19,040 nt of DNA from DAOTXN01 sp034435435 (lineage in GTDB: Bacteria; Chloroflexota; Anaerolineae; S140-20): positions 1 to 19,040 of the forward strand of contig DAOTXN010000004.1 of NCBI GenBank assembly GCA_034435435.1. The letters are read 5' to 3'. Position numbers and translations under genes: made by a program. Below are positions 7,473-14,311 of this stretch, one piece after another; the stretch's first letter is position 1, and every line of letters begins with the position of its first letter. Below the pieces are notes generated by a model. It did not search any database and was not told the origin of the DNA. It saw only the letters and a list, made by a program, of their open reading frames with translations.

Positions 7473-8510
7473 ATGGATCAAGTCAGGCGTGTGCTGGATG
7501 TGCAAGACAGGGGAGCCGTGGTTGCGGTACGCGATCTGTTGTGGAGACTGATGGAAAAGGACGTGGTGCAGGGCTTGCTGGTGCCGCTGCAAACCCATCC
7601 GCACGAGGCCCCGGCCCCGACGCTGATCAAAAGCCGGGAGCGCCTGGAAAAGGCCAATCCGTTAGCGCCGGTGATGACGCTCAACAGCGCCAAAATTGTG
7701 GGGTTGCTGCTGTCGCAAGAATCGGGTAAGCGCCTGGCGGCAGTGATGCGCCCGTGCGAGGTGCGGGCGCTGGTCGAGCTGGCCGGGCGCGACCAGGTTG
7801 CGCTGGATAACTTGATCACCATCAGCATTGACTGCCTGGGCAGCCACGACGAGGGCGATTATGAGCAGCGCGTCGCATTGTGGGGCGACGACGCGCCCAC
7901 GCGCGAGTCGCTGCGCTGGAGCCGCCTGGGGCAGATCGCGCCCTATCGCTTCCGCCCGGCCTGCCAGATTTGCGAGCAGCCCTATTACGACCAGGCCGAC
8001 CTGGTCATTGGCCTGTTCGGGCAGAACGTTGGCGAGCAGGTGTTGGTCTTGATGCGCGCCGACCTGGCCGAACAGGTCGGGCTGGCCGAGAACGGCCAGA
8101 CCCGCCCCGTGACCGAGGCCGACCTGGCCAGCCGCCAAAAGACCATCGAGGGCCTGATCGCCCGCCGTCACGCTACCCGCCGGCGCTTGATGGACGATAT
8201 TCAGCAAAAAACCGCCGAGCTGACCGACCTGCTGGCGATGTTTAGCGGGTGCGCGCTGTGTGGCGAATGTCAGGAAGCCTGTCCGCTGACCTCGCCGGCC
8301 GATTTCGACATGGAGGCCTATACCGCCAACACTCCCGAATACGTGACCGCCCGCTTGCTGGACATTGTGCGCCGCTCGGAGGCGTGTGTGGGCTGCGGGA
8401 TGTGTGAGGCGGCCTGCCAGTTGGGCCTGCCGCTGATGCGGGTGACGCAGATGATCGCGGAACGGGAGCAGGTGCGGCGGAGTCTGGTGGAGGCGTTGGG
8501 CAGGGGGTAG
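7473..8510 (+). CDS. FrhB/FdhB-like Fe-S protein (coenzyme F420 hydrogenase/dehydrogenase beta-subunit family)
   Basis: The 345-residue protein has the FrhB-type core: SGKRLAAVMRPCEVRAL (C95), DCLG (C121) and CQIC (C164/C167). Two C-terminal [4Fe-4S] motifs follow: C260/263/266/270 (CALCGECQEAC) and C305/308/311/315 (CVGCGMCEAAC). The family passes electrons between flavin and F420 or other two-electron carriers in hydrogenases and formate dehydrogenases. I chose the ATG at 7473 because GAGGAG lies at 7461-7466; an in-frame GTG at 7452 has no such site and lies in the repeat. As the last gene of the hdr-like operon it is probably the electron entry subunit. No catalytic hydrogenase or formate dehydrogenase subunit is present in the window. 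Confidence 0.82.
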   Translation: MDQVRRVLDVQDRGAVVAVRDLLWRLMEKDVVQGLLVPLQTHPHEAPAPTLIKSRERLEKANPLAPVMTLNSAKIVGLLLSQESGKRLAAVMRPCEVRALVELAGRDQVALDNLITISIDCLGSHDEGDYEQRVALWGDDAPTRESLRWSRLGQIAPYRFRPACQICEQPYYDQADLVIGLFGQNVGEQVLVLMRADLAEQVGLAENGQTRPVTEADLASRQKTIEGLIARRHATRRRLMDDIQQKTAELTDLLAMFSGCALCGECQEACPLTSPADFDMEAYTANTPEYVTARLLDIVRRSEACVGCGMCEAACQLGLPLMRVTQMIAEREQVRRSLVEALGRG

Positions 8511-8511
8511 G

Positions 8512-8547
8512 TTGGGGATTGGTAAATTGGGGATTGGTAAATTGGGG
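8512..8547. repeat. 15-nt tandem repeat, about 2.5 copies
   Basis: TTGGGGATTGGTAAA is repeated exactly at 8512-8526 and 8527-8541, followed by a partial third copy. It lies right after the frhB-like stop and abuts the terminator. It resembles the building block of the palindrome inserted in the hdrA-like gene at 6323-6402. Confidence 0.7.
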
Positions 8548-8582
8548 ACGCCCCGGTGTGATAGCACGCCGGGGCGTTTTTT
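8548..8582 (+). terminator. Rho-independent terminator closing the hdr-like operon
   Basis: ACGCCCCGG at 8548-8556 pairs perfectly with CCGGGGCGT at 8569-8577, with extra GTG/CAC pairing in the loop, followed by a run of six Ts (8577-8582). It is a strong intrinsic terminator, placed 38 nt after the frhB-like stop, and separates the redox operon from the DGR island. Confidence 0.88.
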
Positions 8583-8604
8583 GTGCTCCGATGTTCAGGC
8601 AATA

Positions 8605-8697
8605 GTCACCCTGAGCCGCTCGGCTGAGCGCTCACGACAAAGCTTGTCGAAGGGTGACGGGTGGTGGGGGCCGCATCCTTCGATAAGCTCAGGATGC
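8605..8697. repeat. Two dispersed palindromes (CACCCTGAGC / CATCCTTCG type)
   Basis: GTCACCCT at 8605-8612 pairs with AGGGTGAC at 8651-8658, and GCATCCT at 8673-8679 pairs with AGGATGC at 8691-8697. Both contain the TTCGA/TCGAA plus GCTCAGG signature also found at 13732-13752 and 14269-14291. They occupy the first half of the 8583-8797 gap; the second half holds the promoter-like site described next. Confidence 0.65.
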
Positions 8698-8740
8698 TTG
8701 TCGAGCGACTCAGGCTGCTACCTCCCGTCCCCTCACCCCG

Positions 8741-8769
8741 TTGCGCGCCATTCCGGTTGGTGGTATATT
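8741..8769 (+). promoter_or_regulatory. Candidate sigma-70-type promoter for the ATPase-NACHT operon
   Basis: TTGCGC at 8741-8746 and TATATT at 8764-8769 are separated by 17 nt, a good match to the -35/-10 layout. It is followed 28 nt later by the ATG at 8798, with AAGGAG at 8785-8790 as ribosome binding site. It lies downstream of a strong terminator, where a new promoter is expected. The -35 element is a weak match. Confidence 0.4.
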
Positions 8770-8797
8770 CATCCATAAAGGAAAAAGGAGCAAGACC

Positions 8798-10066
8798 ATG
8801 CCAGAACCGAGACAGGCGCAGAATTTGAGGGAGGCATTCAATGCCTTTGACCCAACCCATCCCTTGCAGAGCGAGTTTTATCAAGCTTTTTACGTCGAGC
8901 GGCCCGAGGGGATACATCAATTGATCGAGGATCTGCGGGCCGACGAACGGACCTCGACCAAGTGGCTTTTCACCGGCCACCGAGGCAGCGGCAAATCCAC
9001 TGAGCTACTGCGATTGACGGAGGCCCTTCAGGATCGCTACTTTACCGTCTATTTTACCGTGGAAGATGTGCTGGATATGGCCGACGTGGACTACAAGGAT
9101 GTGATCCTGGCTCTGGGTAGCCGGCTCTACGAAAAATCCAAAACCCAGGGCGTGTCCCTGCCACGAGAGATGCTGGAAGACTTGATCGGCTGGTTCAGCA
9201 CCACATTGAAGGAAGTCGAGGGCGCCATCGGCGCCGAGGCCGAGCTGGAGGCCAGGGCCGATTTTTGGTTTCTCAAGCTGTTGAGCAAGGTCAAGAGCGA
9301 GAGCAGAACCCGCCAGGTGGTGCGTCGCCAGTTCGAGAGCAATCTGTCTGACCTGCTGACCCAGGTCAATGAGATCGTTGATGCCATCACCCAAAAAGCC
9401 AAAAAGCCGGTGCTGGCGGTCGTGGATGGACTGGATAAGATTTGGGACCTGGAGAAAGCCAAGGGGATTTACTATGCTGGCGGCATCAATCTGCTCGTCC
9501 CGCGCTGCAAGGCAGTGTACACAGTCCCGTTGGCGCTTTTTTATACGCAGGAGTTTGGTCAGGTGCGTGTGACTTTTGATAGAACTTTCCCGTTGCCCAA
9601 CGTAAAGGTACAAGATCGCGCAGGGAACCCCTATGAACCGGGGCGGACCATGCTGCGTGACCTTATTGGCCGCCGGATGCGGCCCGATCTGATCGCCGAC
9701 GATGCTTGCGAGCGGCTGATCGAGCTGAGCGGGGGGGTGTTGCGCGAGCTGGTCGCTCTGGCCCGCGATGCTTGCAGCAATGCTCGCGCTCAGAACCATG
9801 CCCGCATCGAGCTGGTCGACGTGGAACGCGCAGCCAGTCAGGTGCGCAACTTGTACCGCACGATGTTGACGCCTCAGCAATTGCATGCCTTGTGGCAGGT
9901 CCACACCAGTCCAAATAAACAGTTCGCGGATAACGCGCAAGCCGAGGGCCTGGTTCACAATCTGAGCCTGTTGGGATACGCGAACGATGATCTCTGGTGG
10001 GACGTCCACCCGGCCGTCCTGCCATTGCTGGAGGAGCGAGCGGATGAGTGGGCAAGACGTTCGTGA
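8798..10066 (+). CDS. P-loop ATPase (AAA/STAND-like), partner gene of the DGR target
   Basis: The 422-residue protein has Walker A GHRGSGKST at residues 60-68, Walker B VLAVVDGLDK around 206-214, and a sensor-like strand VYTVPLALFYT around 240-250. A helical C-terminal region carries RELVALARDA, and the end (LLGYANDDLWWDVHPAVLPL) resembles a winged-helix cap. I take the ATG at 8798, preceded by AAGGAG at 8785-8790, over the in-frame TTG at 8741, which falls on the -35-like element. Its 3' end overlaps the next gene by 23 nt with that gene's GGAGGAG inside it, so translation is coupled. It therefore probably works with the TPR-NACHT-FGE protein, perhaps as a regulatory ATPase; that role is inferred from position only. 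No recognised effector domain. Confidence 0.8.
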   Translation: MPEPRQAQNLREAFNAFDPTHPLQSEFYQAFYVERPEGIHQLIEDLRADERTSTKWLFTGHRGSGKSTELLRLTEALQDRYFTVYFTVEDVLDMADVDYKDVILALGSRLYEKSKTQGVSLPREMLEDLIGWFSTTLKEVEGAIGAEAELEARADFWFLKLLSKVKSESRTRQVVRRQFESNLSDLLTQVNEIVDAITQKAKKPVLAVVDGLDKIWDLEKAKGIYYAGGINLLVPRCKAVYTVPLALFYTQEFGQVRVTFDRTFPLPNVKVQDRAGNPYEPGRTMLRDLIGRRMRPDLIADDACERLIELSGGVLRELVALARDACSNARAQNHARIELVDVERAASQVRNLYRTMLTPQQLHALWQVHTSPNKQFADNAQAEGLVHNLSLLGYANDDLWWDVHPAVLPLLEERADEWARRS

Positions 10067-13000
10067 GCACCCTCGGCCTGAGCTCGGGTCGAAGGCTCAG
10101 TCGAACGAGGATCGGGCGGTTGAGTATGCGCTAGAGCTGGCCAAGCTGACCGACAGCCTGCGCATTGCCGAGGGGACGCTGGTGGCCTTTGCGGTGGTGG
10201 ACGATGACGCTACCCGCACTAGCCTCATCGGCGAGCTGCGCTTGCGCCTGACTGACGCGCTGCAAGTGCGCGAAATACACCTCACCCCTGACCGGCCCGA
10301 CCTGTGGGAGGCCATTCAAGCCGCGCCCGGCGGCGGGATAGAGCGGGTGGCCTGCTTTGTCTACGGCTTTGAGGCGCTGTCTGGCCGGGCGCGCCGGCAA
10401 GCCATGGCCGGGCTGAACATCCGGCGCGAGCTGTTGCGCCGCCTGCGCTGCCCGCTGATCCTGTGGCTGAGCGGCGAGAGCCTGGCCGACCTGACCCGGG
10501 CCGCCCCCGACTTTTATGCCTGGCGCAGCGCCATCTATGACTTTTCCCAGTCGCCCGGCGGCGAACGGGTTAGCTCCATCTCCCACATGCTCGACGCTTA
10601 CTCTCCCGCGCTTATCCCACCGGAGGAACTGCGCAAACGCGCCCGCTTGTACACGACGCGCCTGGAAGAGCTGGAAGCGGAGGGGGAAACCAAATTAGAG
10701 ACCCGGGCCTGGTTCCAGCACCAGCTAGGCCTGATTTTCAGTCAATTGGAAGAGTGGGATAAGGCGCTGGACTATTTTCGGCGCAGCCTGGCGCTCAAGG
10801 AGCGGCTGAACGATCAGGCCGGCGCCGCCCGCGCCCTCAACAACATCGCTGCAGTCTATCAGCAAAAAAAAGAGTGGGATCAGGCGCTGGACTATTTTCG
10901 ACGCAGCCTGGCGCTTAAGGAACAACTGGAAGATCGAGCTGGCATTGCCCAGGCGCTGCGCCACATCGCTGCGATTTATCAACACCGGGAAGAGTGGGAT
11001 ACCGCGTTGGATTATTACCGGCGCAGTTTGGAGCAAGACCGCACTGGCGCCGTGCTCAAAGAGCCAGGCGTGACGTTTGACGCTGAGCCGCCGCCTCAAA
11101 CCCAGCTGGCCCAACTGCGCGATCAACTGGCCAGACTGGAATCGCTGCGCGACGTGTTGGGTGACCGGCTGACCGATCAGAAAAAGGCCGAGCTAGAAAC
11201 CCGCGTCCATCATCTGGTCGAGACCGGCGGCGGGGCTTTCATCGCGGGGGATGTGCGCGTCAGGAGCGGCGACTTTATCGGGCGGGATAAATTGCAAGTG
11301 ATTCTGGGCGATCAGTACGTGGGCGTCTCTGCCGATCAGGTGTCGTCGTCGGCGCTGCTCCAGGCCTATCTGTCGTCTCTGATCGAAGAGTGTCGCCGCC
11401 TGCCCTTGGGCGTGGTAGACCCGCGCTTTTTGCAGACCGGGCCGACGGCCCCGGTCACGCTGTCTGACGTGTACGTAGACCTGGACGTGCAGGCCCCGGT
11501 GCGCGAAGAGCGCGAAAAGGGGGAAGCGCCCCTGCTGGGCCGGCTGGCGCGGGGCGAGGGCGGCGAGCGCACGCCCTTGCTGGAGGCCATGGCCCACCCC
11601 CAGGCCGCCCGGCTGGCGCTGCTGGGCGACCCCGGCTCCGGCAAGACCACCTTTGTCAACTATCTCACCCTGGCTCTGGCGCTGGCGGAAGAGGCGGACG
11701 GGCGCTCGCCGCTGCTGCCCGACGCCTCGCCGCTGCAAGGGTTGATGCCCATCCGCCTGGTGTTGCGCGAAGTGGCCGCCCGCTGCATCCCCGCCGACGC
11801 CCCCTGCGGCGAGGCGCGCATGGTGTGGGATGCGCTGCGAGCGGACCTGGCGGCCCGCCTGGGCGAACAGGCCGCCGAGCGCCTTTTGCCCTCCCTCCAA
11901 AAGCGGCTGTTGGAGCAGGGGGGGCTGGTCTTTCTGGACGGGTTGGACGAGGTGCCCGAGGCGGGGCGTCGCCGGCGTTGCTTGCTAGAGGCGGTGACCG
12001 CTTGGGCTGCCCAACTGCCCGCCGAGCGCGCTCGCGTACTGGTCACGGCCCGGCCCTACGCCTACGCCGACCCTGCCGGGCGCCTGGGCGGTTTTCAAAC
12101 CTTGATTTTGGCCCCCTTTAGCCCGGGGCAGGTGGCCGGCTTTATCGCCCGCTGGTACGCGGCCGTGGGGCCGGTGATGGGCTGGGACGCCGCCACGGCC
12201 CAGGCGCGCGGCGCGCGGCTAGAGGCGGCGCTGCAACCCCCTTCGTATCTGGCCGACCTGGCCGCCCGGCCCCTGTTGCTCACGCTGATGGCCACGCTGC
12301 ACACCAGTTGGGGCAAGCTACCCGAGGACCGCGCCGAGCTGTACGAGGAAACCGTCAAGCTGCTGTTGAGCCGCTGGCAGCGGGCGCGCGAGGTCAAGGA
12401 CGCCGCCGGCAAAACCGTCACCGAACCGGGCATCGCCCAGGCCCTGGCCGTGGGCGAGACCCAGGTGCGGGCGGCGCTGCACCGGCTGGCCTACGACGTG
12501 CACGCGCGCCAGGGGCAACGCGCAGAGCGCACCGCCGCCCCGGCCGACATCACCGAGGGCGAGGTGCTGGCGGCCTTTGCGCCCCTGTTGCCCCCCGATT
12601 TCAACCCGGCGGTGCTGCTGGAGTATCTGGAGACGCGGGCCGGGCTGCTGGTGGGGCGGGGGGCCGGCGTGTTTACCTTTCCGCATCGCTCCTTCCAGGA
12701 ATACCTGGCCGCCTGCCACCTGGCCGACGGGGCCGATCTGGCCGCCGCGCTGCGCGAGCGGGTATGGCAGGACCCGGCCTGGTGGCGGGAGGTCTTTTTG
12801 TTGGGCGTGGGCAAGGCCCGCCAGGGTGGCCTGGGCCACGCCGTACACGTGGTCAACACGCTGTTGCCCCAGGGGCCAGAAGAGCTGCGCGAGCAGACCG
12901 AGACCCACTGGCAGGCCGCCGCGCTGGCCGCCCAGGCCCTGCTGGACCTGCGTTTCCCCGGCGCGGCGGCGGGCCAGGTCCCGCTGCAGGCCACGCTGGG

Positions 13001-14153
13001 GCGCGCCCGGCGCTGGCTGGCCGCTTTGCTAGAGACGCCCGCCGCGCTGACCCCCCGCGAGCGGGCCGCCGCCGGCGACCTGCTGGGCCAGTTGGGCGAC
13101 CCCCGCCCTGGCATAGGCGTTACTCCCCTCTCCCTCTCAGGGAGAGGGGCCGGGGGTGAGGGTCTCCTGCCCGACATCTTGTGGTGTCCCGTGCCCGCCG
13201 GACCTTTTCTGATGGGCAGCCCCGCCGATGAAAAAGAGGCCTGGGACGACGAGCGCCCCCAGCACACCCTGCGCCTGCCCAGCTTTCTCATCGCTCGCTA
13301 CCCCATCACCCATAGCCAATATCTTTTCTTTGTAGAGGGCGGCGGCTACGCCGAGCCGCGCTACTGGACGCCCGAGGGCTGGGCCTGGCGCACGGGCGAG
13401 CTGGAGCCGCTGGTCGAGATTATCGAGGACGCCGATTTACGTCAGCGGTACGTCGAGTGGCTGGCGCAGCGCCCGGTAGAAAGACGCGACCGGCCCTACT
13501 GGTGGGACGACCCGCGCTGGGGCCTGCCCAACCGCCCGCTCGTCGGCGTCACCTGGTACGAGGCTATGGCCTATTGCGCCTGGTTGACGGAGCGCGTCAG
13601 CGAATCAGCGAATCAGCGCGGTAGCGAATTGCGAGTCTGGCGCGCTGGGCAGGTTTCGTCACTTGTCCTTCGTCCTTCGTCCTTTGTCCTTCGTCTCCCC
13701 ACCGAGGCCGAGTGGGAAAAGGCGGCGCGTGGTCCTTCGACAGGCTCAGGACGAGGCTCGGGACGCCGTTGGCCGTGGGGGAACGAATGGGCGGAGGGGC
13801 GGGCCAATACCGAGGAATCCGGCGTCGGCGAGACCAGCGCGGTGGGGGCTTTTCCGGGCGGGGCCAGCCCGTGCGGGGCGCTGGATATGGCCGGCAACGT
13901 GTGGGAGTGGACGCTCACCCGCTGGGGCCGCACGAGCTCGCAAAAGCCCGACTATGGCTATCCCTACGACCCGGCCGACGGGCGCGAGGAGCCCGGCGGT
14001 CCCGATTGGCGGGTGGTGCGGGGGGGTTCCTGGGACGCCCATCAGAGGTCCGCCCGCTGCGCTTCCCGCCTCAGGAACTACCCAGACCTTTGGAACCTCA
14101 ATCTGGGTTTTCGGGTGGTGGTGTCCCTGGCTCTCTCGCCTTCTGCGTCCTGA
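10044..14153 (+). CDS. DGR target protein 1: TPR-NACHT ATPase with C-terminal FGE/C-type-lectin variable domain
   Basis: The 1369-residue protein has, in order: an N-terminal region (about 30-170) with CFVYGFEALSG and LWLSGESLADLTRAAPDFYA, resembling domains that precede TPRs in STAND proteins; three 40-residue TPRs (about 230-335); a coiled-coil-like stretch; a glycine-rich GGGAxIxGDV..GDFIGRD motif; a NACHT domain with Walker A GDPGSGKTT (528-536, K534), Walker B LDGLDE (631-636), VLVTARPYAY and FPHRSFQEYLAA; and an FGE-sulfatase domain from about 1045 (MGSP, LPTEAEWE, NVWEWT, VVRGGSW). VR1 encodes residues about 1322-1361. I chose the ATG at 10044 because GGAGGAG lies at 10030-10036; a longer frame opens at 9987 without a site. 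The FGE part probably binds ligand rather than making formylglycine. Three palindromic insertions sit in frame in the C-terminal third. No known effector domain is recognised. Confidence 0.9.
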   Translation: MSGQDVREHPRPELGSKAQSNEDRAVEYALELAKLTDSLRIAEGTLVAFAVVDDDATRTSLIGELRLRLTDALQVREIHLTPDRPDLWEAIQAAPGGGIERVACFVYGFEALSGRARRQAMAGLNIRRELLRRLRCPLILWLSGESLADLTRAAPDFYAWRSAIYDFSQSPGGERVSSISHMLDAYSPALIPPEELRKRARLYTTRLEELEAEGETKLETRAWFQHQLGLIFSQLEEWDKALDYFRRSLALKERLNDQAGAARALNNIAAVYQQKKEWDQALDYFRRSLALKEQLEDRAGIAQALRHIAAIYQHREEWDTALDYYRRSLEQDRTGAVLKEPGVTFDAEPPPQTQLAQLRDQLARLESLRDVLGDRLTDQKKAELETRVHHLVETGGGAFIAGDVRVRSGDFIGRDKLQVILGDQYVGVSADQVSSSALLQAYLSSLIEECRRLPLGVVDPRFLQTGPTAPVTLSDVYVDLDVQAPVREEREKGEAPLLGRLARGEGGERTPLLEAMAHPQAARLALLGDPGSGKTTFVNYLTLALALAEEADGRSPLLPDASPLQGLMPIRLVLREVAARCIPADAPCGEARMVWDALRADLAARLGEQAAERLLPSLQKRLLEQGGLVFLDGLDEVPEAGRRRRCLLEAVTAWAAQLPAERARVLVTARPYAYADPAGRLGGFQTLILAPFSPGQVAGFIARWYAAVGPVMGWDAATAQARGARLEAALQPPSYLADLAARPLLLTLMATLHTSWGKLPEDRAELYEETVKLLLSRWQRAREVKDAAGKTVTEPGIAQALAVGETQVRAALHRLAYDVHARQGQRAERTAAPADITEGEVLAAFAPLLPPDFNPAVLLEYLETRAGLLVGRGAGVFTFPHRSFQEYLAACHLADGADLAAALRERVWQDPAWWREVFLLGVGKARQGGLGHAVHVVNTLLPQGPEELREQTETHWQAAALAAQALLDLRFPGAAAGQVPLQATLGRARRWLAALLETPAALTPRERAAAGDLLGQLGDPRPGIGVTPLSLSGRGAGGEGLLPDILWCPVPAGPFLMGSPADEKEAWDDERPQHTLRLPSFLIARYPITHSQYLFFVEGGGYAEPRYWTPEGWAWRTGELEPLVEIIEDADLRQRYVEWLAQRPVERRDRPYWWDDPRWGLPNRPLVGVTWYEAMAYCAWLTERVSESANQRGSELRVWRAGQVSSLVLRPSSFVLRLPTEAEWEKAARGPSTGSGRGSGRRWPWGNEWAEGRANTEESGVGETSAVGAFPGGASPCGALDMAGNVWEWTLTRWGRTSSQKPDYGYPYDPADGREEPGGPDWRVVRGGSWDAHQRSARCASRLRNYPDLWNLNLGFRVVVSLALSPSAS
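10752..11010 (+). repeat. Three TPR units with an exact 120-nt DNA period
   Basis: The string GAGTGGGAT starts at 10752, 10872 and 10992, exactly 120 nt apart, and the surrounding sequence is closely conserved at DNA level. Each unit encodes a 40-residue kinesin-light-chain-like TPR (EWDKALDYFRRSLALKE type). The nearly identical DNA indicates recent duplication or homogenisation. Confidence 0.8.
13125..13149. repeat. Perfect 11-bp palindrome inserted in target 1
   Basis: CCCCTCTCCCT (13125-13135) and AGGGAGAGGGG (13139-13149) are perfect reverse complements around CTC. It encodes PLSLSGRGAGG-type residues (about 1028-1040) between the NACHT C-terminal helices and the FGE domain. Target 2 has no such stretch at the matching place. 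This is a familiar dispersed intergenic palindrome, here kept in frame. Confidence 0.75.
13596..13691. repeat. 96-nt in-frame repeat block in the FGE domain of target 1
   Basis: Between WLTER and RLPTEAEWE, where FGE domains normally have only a few residues, lie 32 extra codons (residues about 1185-1216). The DNA is made of AGCGAATC iterations and a TTGTCCTTCGTCCTTCG run (13663-13695) of the same family as the palindrome at 1580-1613. A block of the same length occupies 18576-18671 in target 2, with about eight base differences. Confidence 0.75.
13732..13752. repeat. TCCTTCGACAGGCTCAGGA repeat inside target 1
   Basis: The 19-nt core at 13733-13751 is an exact reverse complement of 14271-14289 upstream of the RT gene. 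Terminal GTCCT/AGGAC arms form a short palindrome. It encodes a PSTGSG stretch in the FGE domain after KAARG. It belongs to the same family as the elements at 8605-8697. Confidence 0.7.
14008..14126 (+). repeat. DGR variable region VR1
   Basis: The 119-nt segment aligns without gaps to the template repeat 15765-15883. It differs at 13 positions: 14034, 14037, 14038, 14049, 14050, 14065, 14070, 14071, 14079, 14088, 14089, 14097 and 14098. At every one the template has A (2 to G, 6 to C, 5 to T). The changes alter eight residues of the FGE-like tail: D1331, A1332, S1336, S1341, L1343, Y1346, L1349 and L1352, where TR would give Asn or Tyr. The last 23 nt (14104-14126), after the final variable codon, are identical to TR and serve as the likely initiation of mutagenic homology. 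Confidence 0.96.
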
Positions 14154-14196
14154 TTTCTGGCTGCTGAATGCTGGGCGTGCTGGCTGCTGGGGGGGT

Positions 14197-14218
14197 CTGG
14201 GGGGCGCCAGCCCCCCAG
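14197..14218. promoter_or_regulatory. GC-rich 9-bp hairpin downstream of VR1
   Basis: CTGGGGGGC (14197-14205) and GCCCCCCAG (14210-14218) form a perfect stem with loop GCCA. It lies 70 nt past the end of VR1 and 43 nt after the target 1 stop. Hairpin or cruciform structures just downstream of VR promote retrohoming in some DGRs. This one is farther away than the phage example, so the role is inferred. It lacks a T-run, so it is a poor terminator. The rest of 14154-14311 holds only the palindrome at 14269-14291. Confidence 0.5.
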
Positions 14219-14268
14219 CCGCGGGGATATGACAACGAATGGGAGGGATGAACCGAACCTGCCCTGAT

Positions 14269-14291
14269 CATCCTGAGCCTGTCGAAGGATG
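14269..14291. repeat. Dispersed palindrome upstream of the RT gene
   Basis: CATCCT (14269-14274) pairs with AGGATG (14286-14291). The 19-nt core 14271-14289 is the exact reverse complement of 13733-13751 inside target 1. It ends 20 nt before the RT start. Confidence 0.65.
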
Positions 14292-14311
14292 CGGCGCTGT
14301 GCAAAAGTGAA

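Noticed and set aside
8741..8797. TTG start adding 19 residues to the P-loop ATPase
   Set aside because: It coincides with the promoter-like -35 element, and the ATG at 8798 has AAGGAG upstream.
9987..10043. Upstream extension of target 1 by 19 codons
   Set aside because: It lies deeper inside the ATPase gene and has no ribosome site, whereas the ATG at 10044 has GGAGGAG at good spacing.
12308..13159. 283-codon plus-strand frame overlapping target 1
   Set aside because: The translation is a low-complexity Arg/Gly/Ala/Pro run, typical of a shifted frame in GC-rich DNA, and it lies inside the NACHT coding region.
14197..14218. Hairpin after target 1 as a rho-independent terminator
   Set aside because: There is no T-run on either strand next to the stem.
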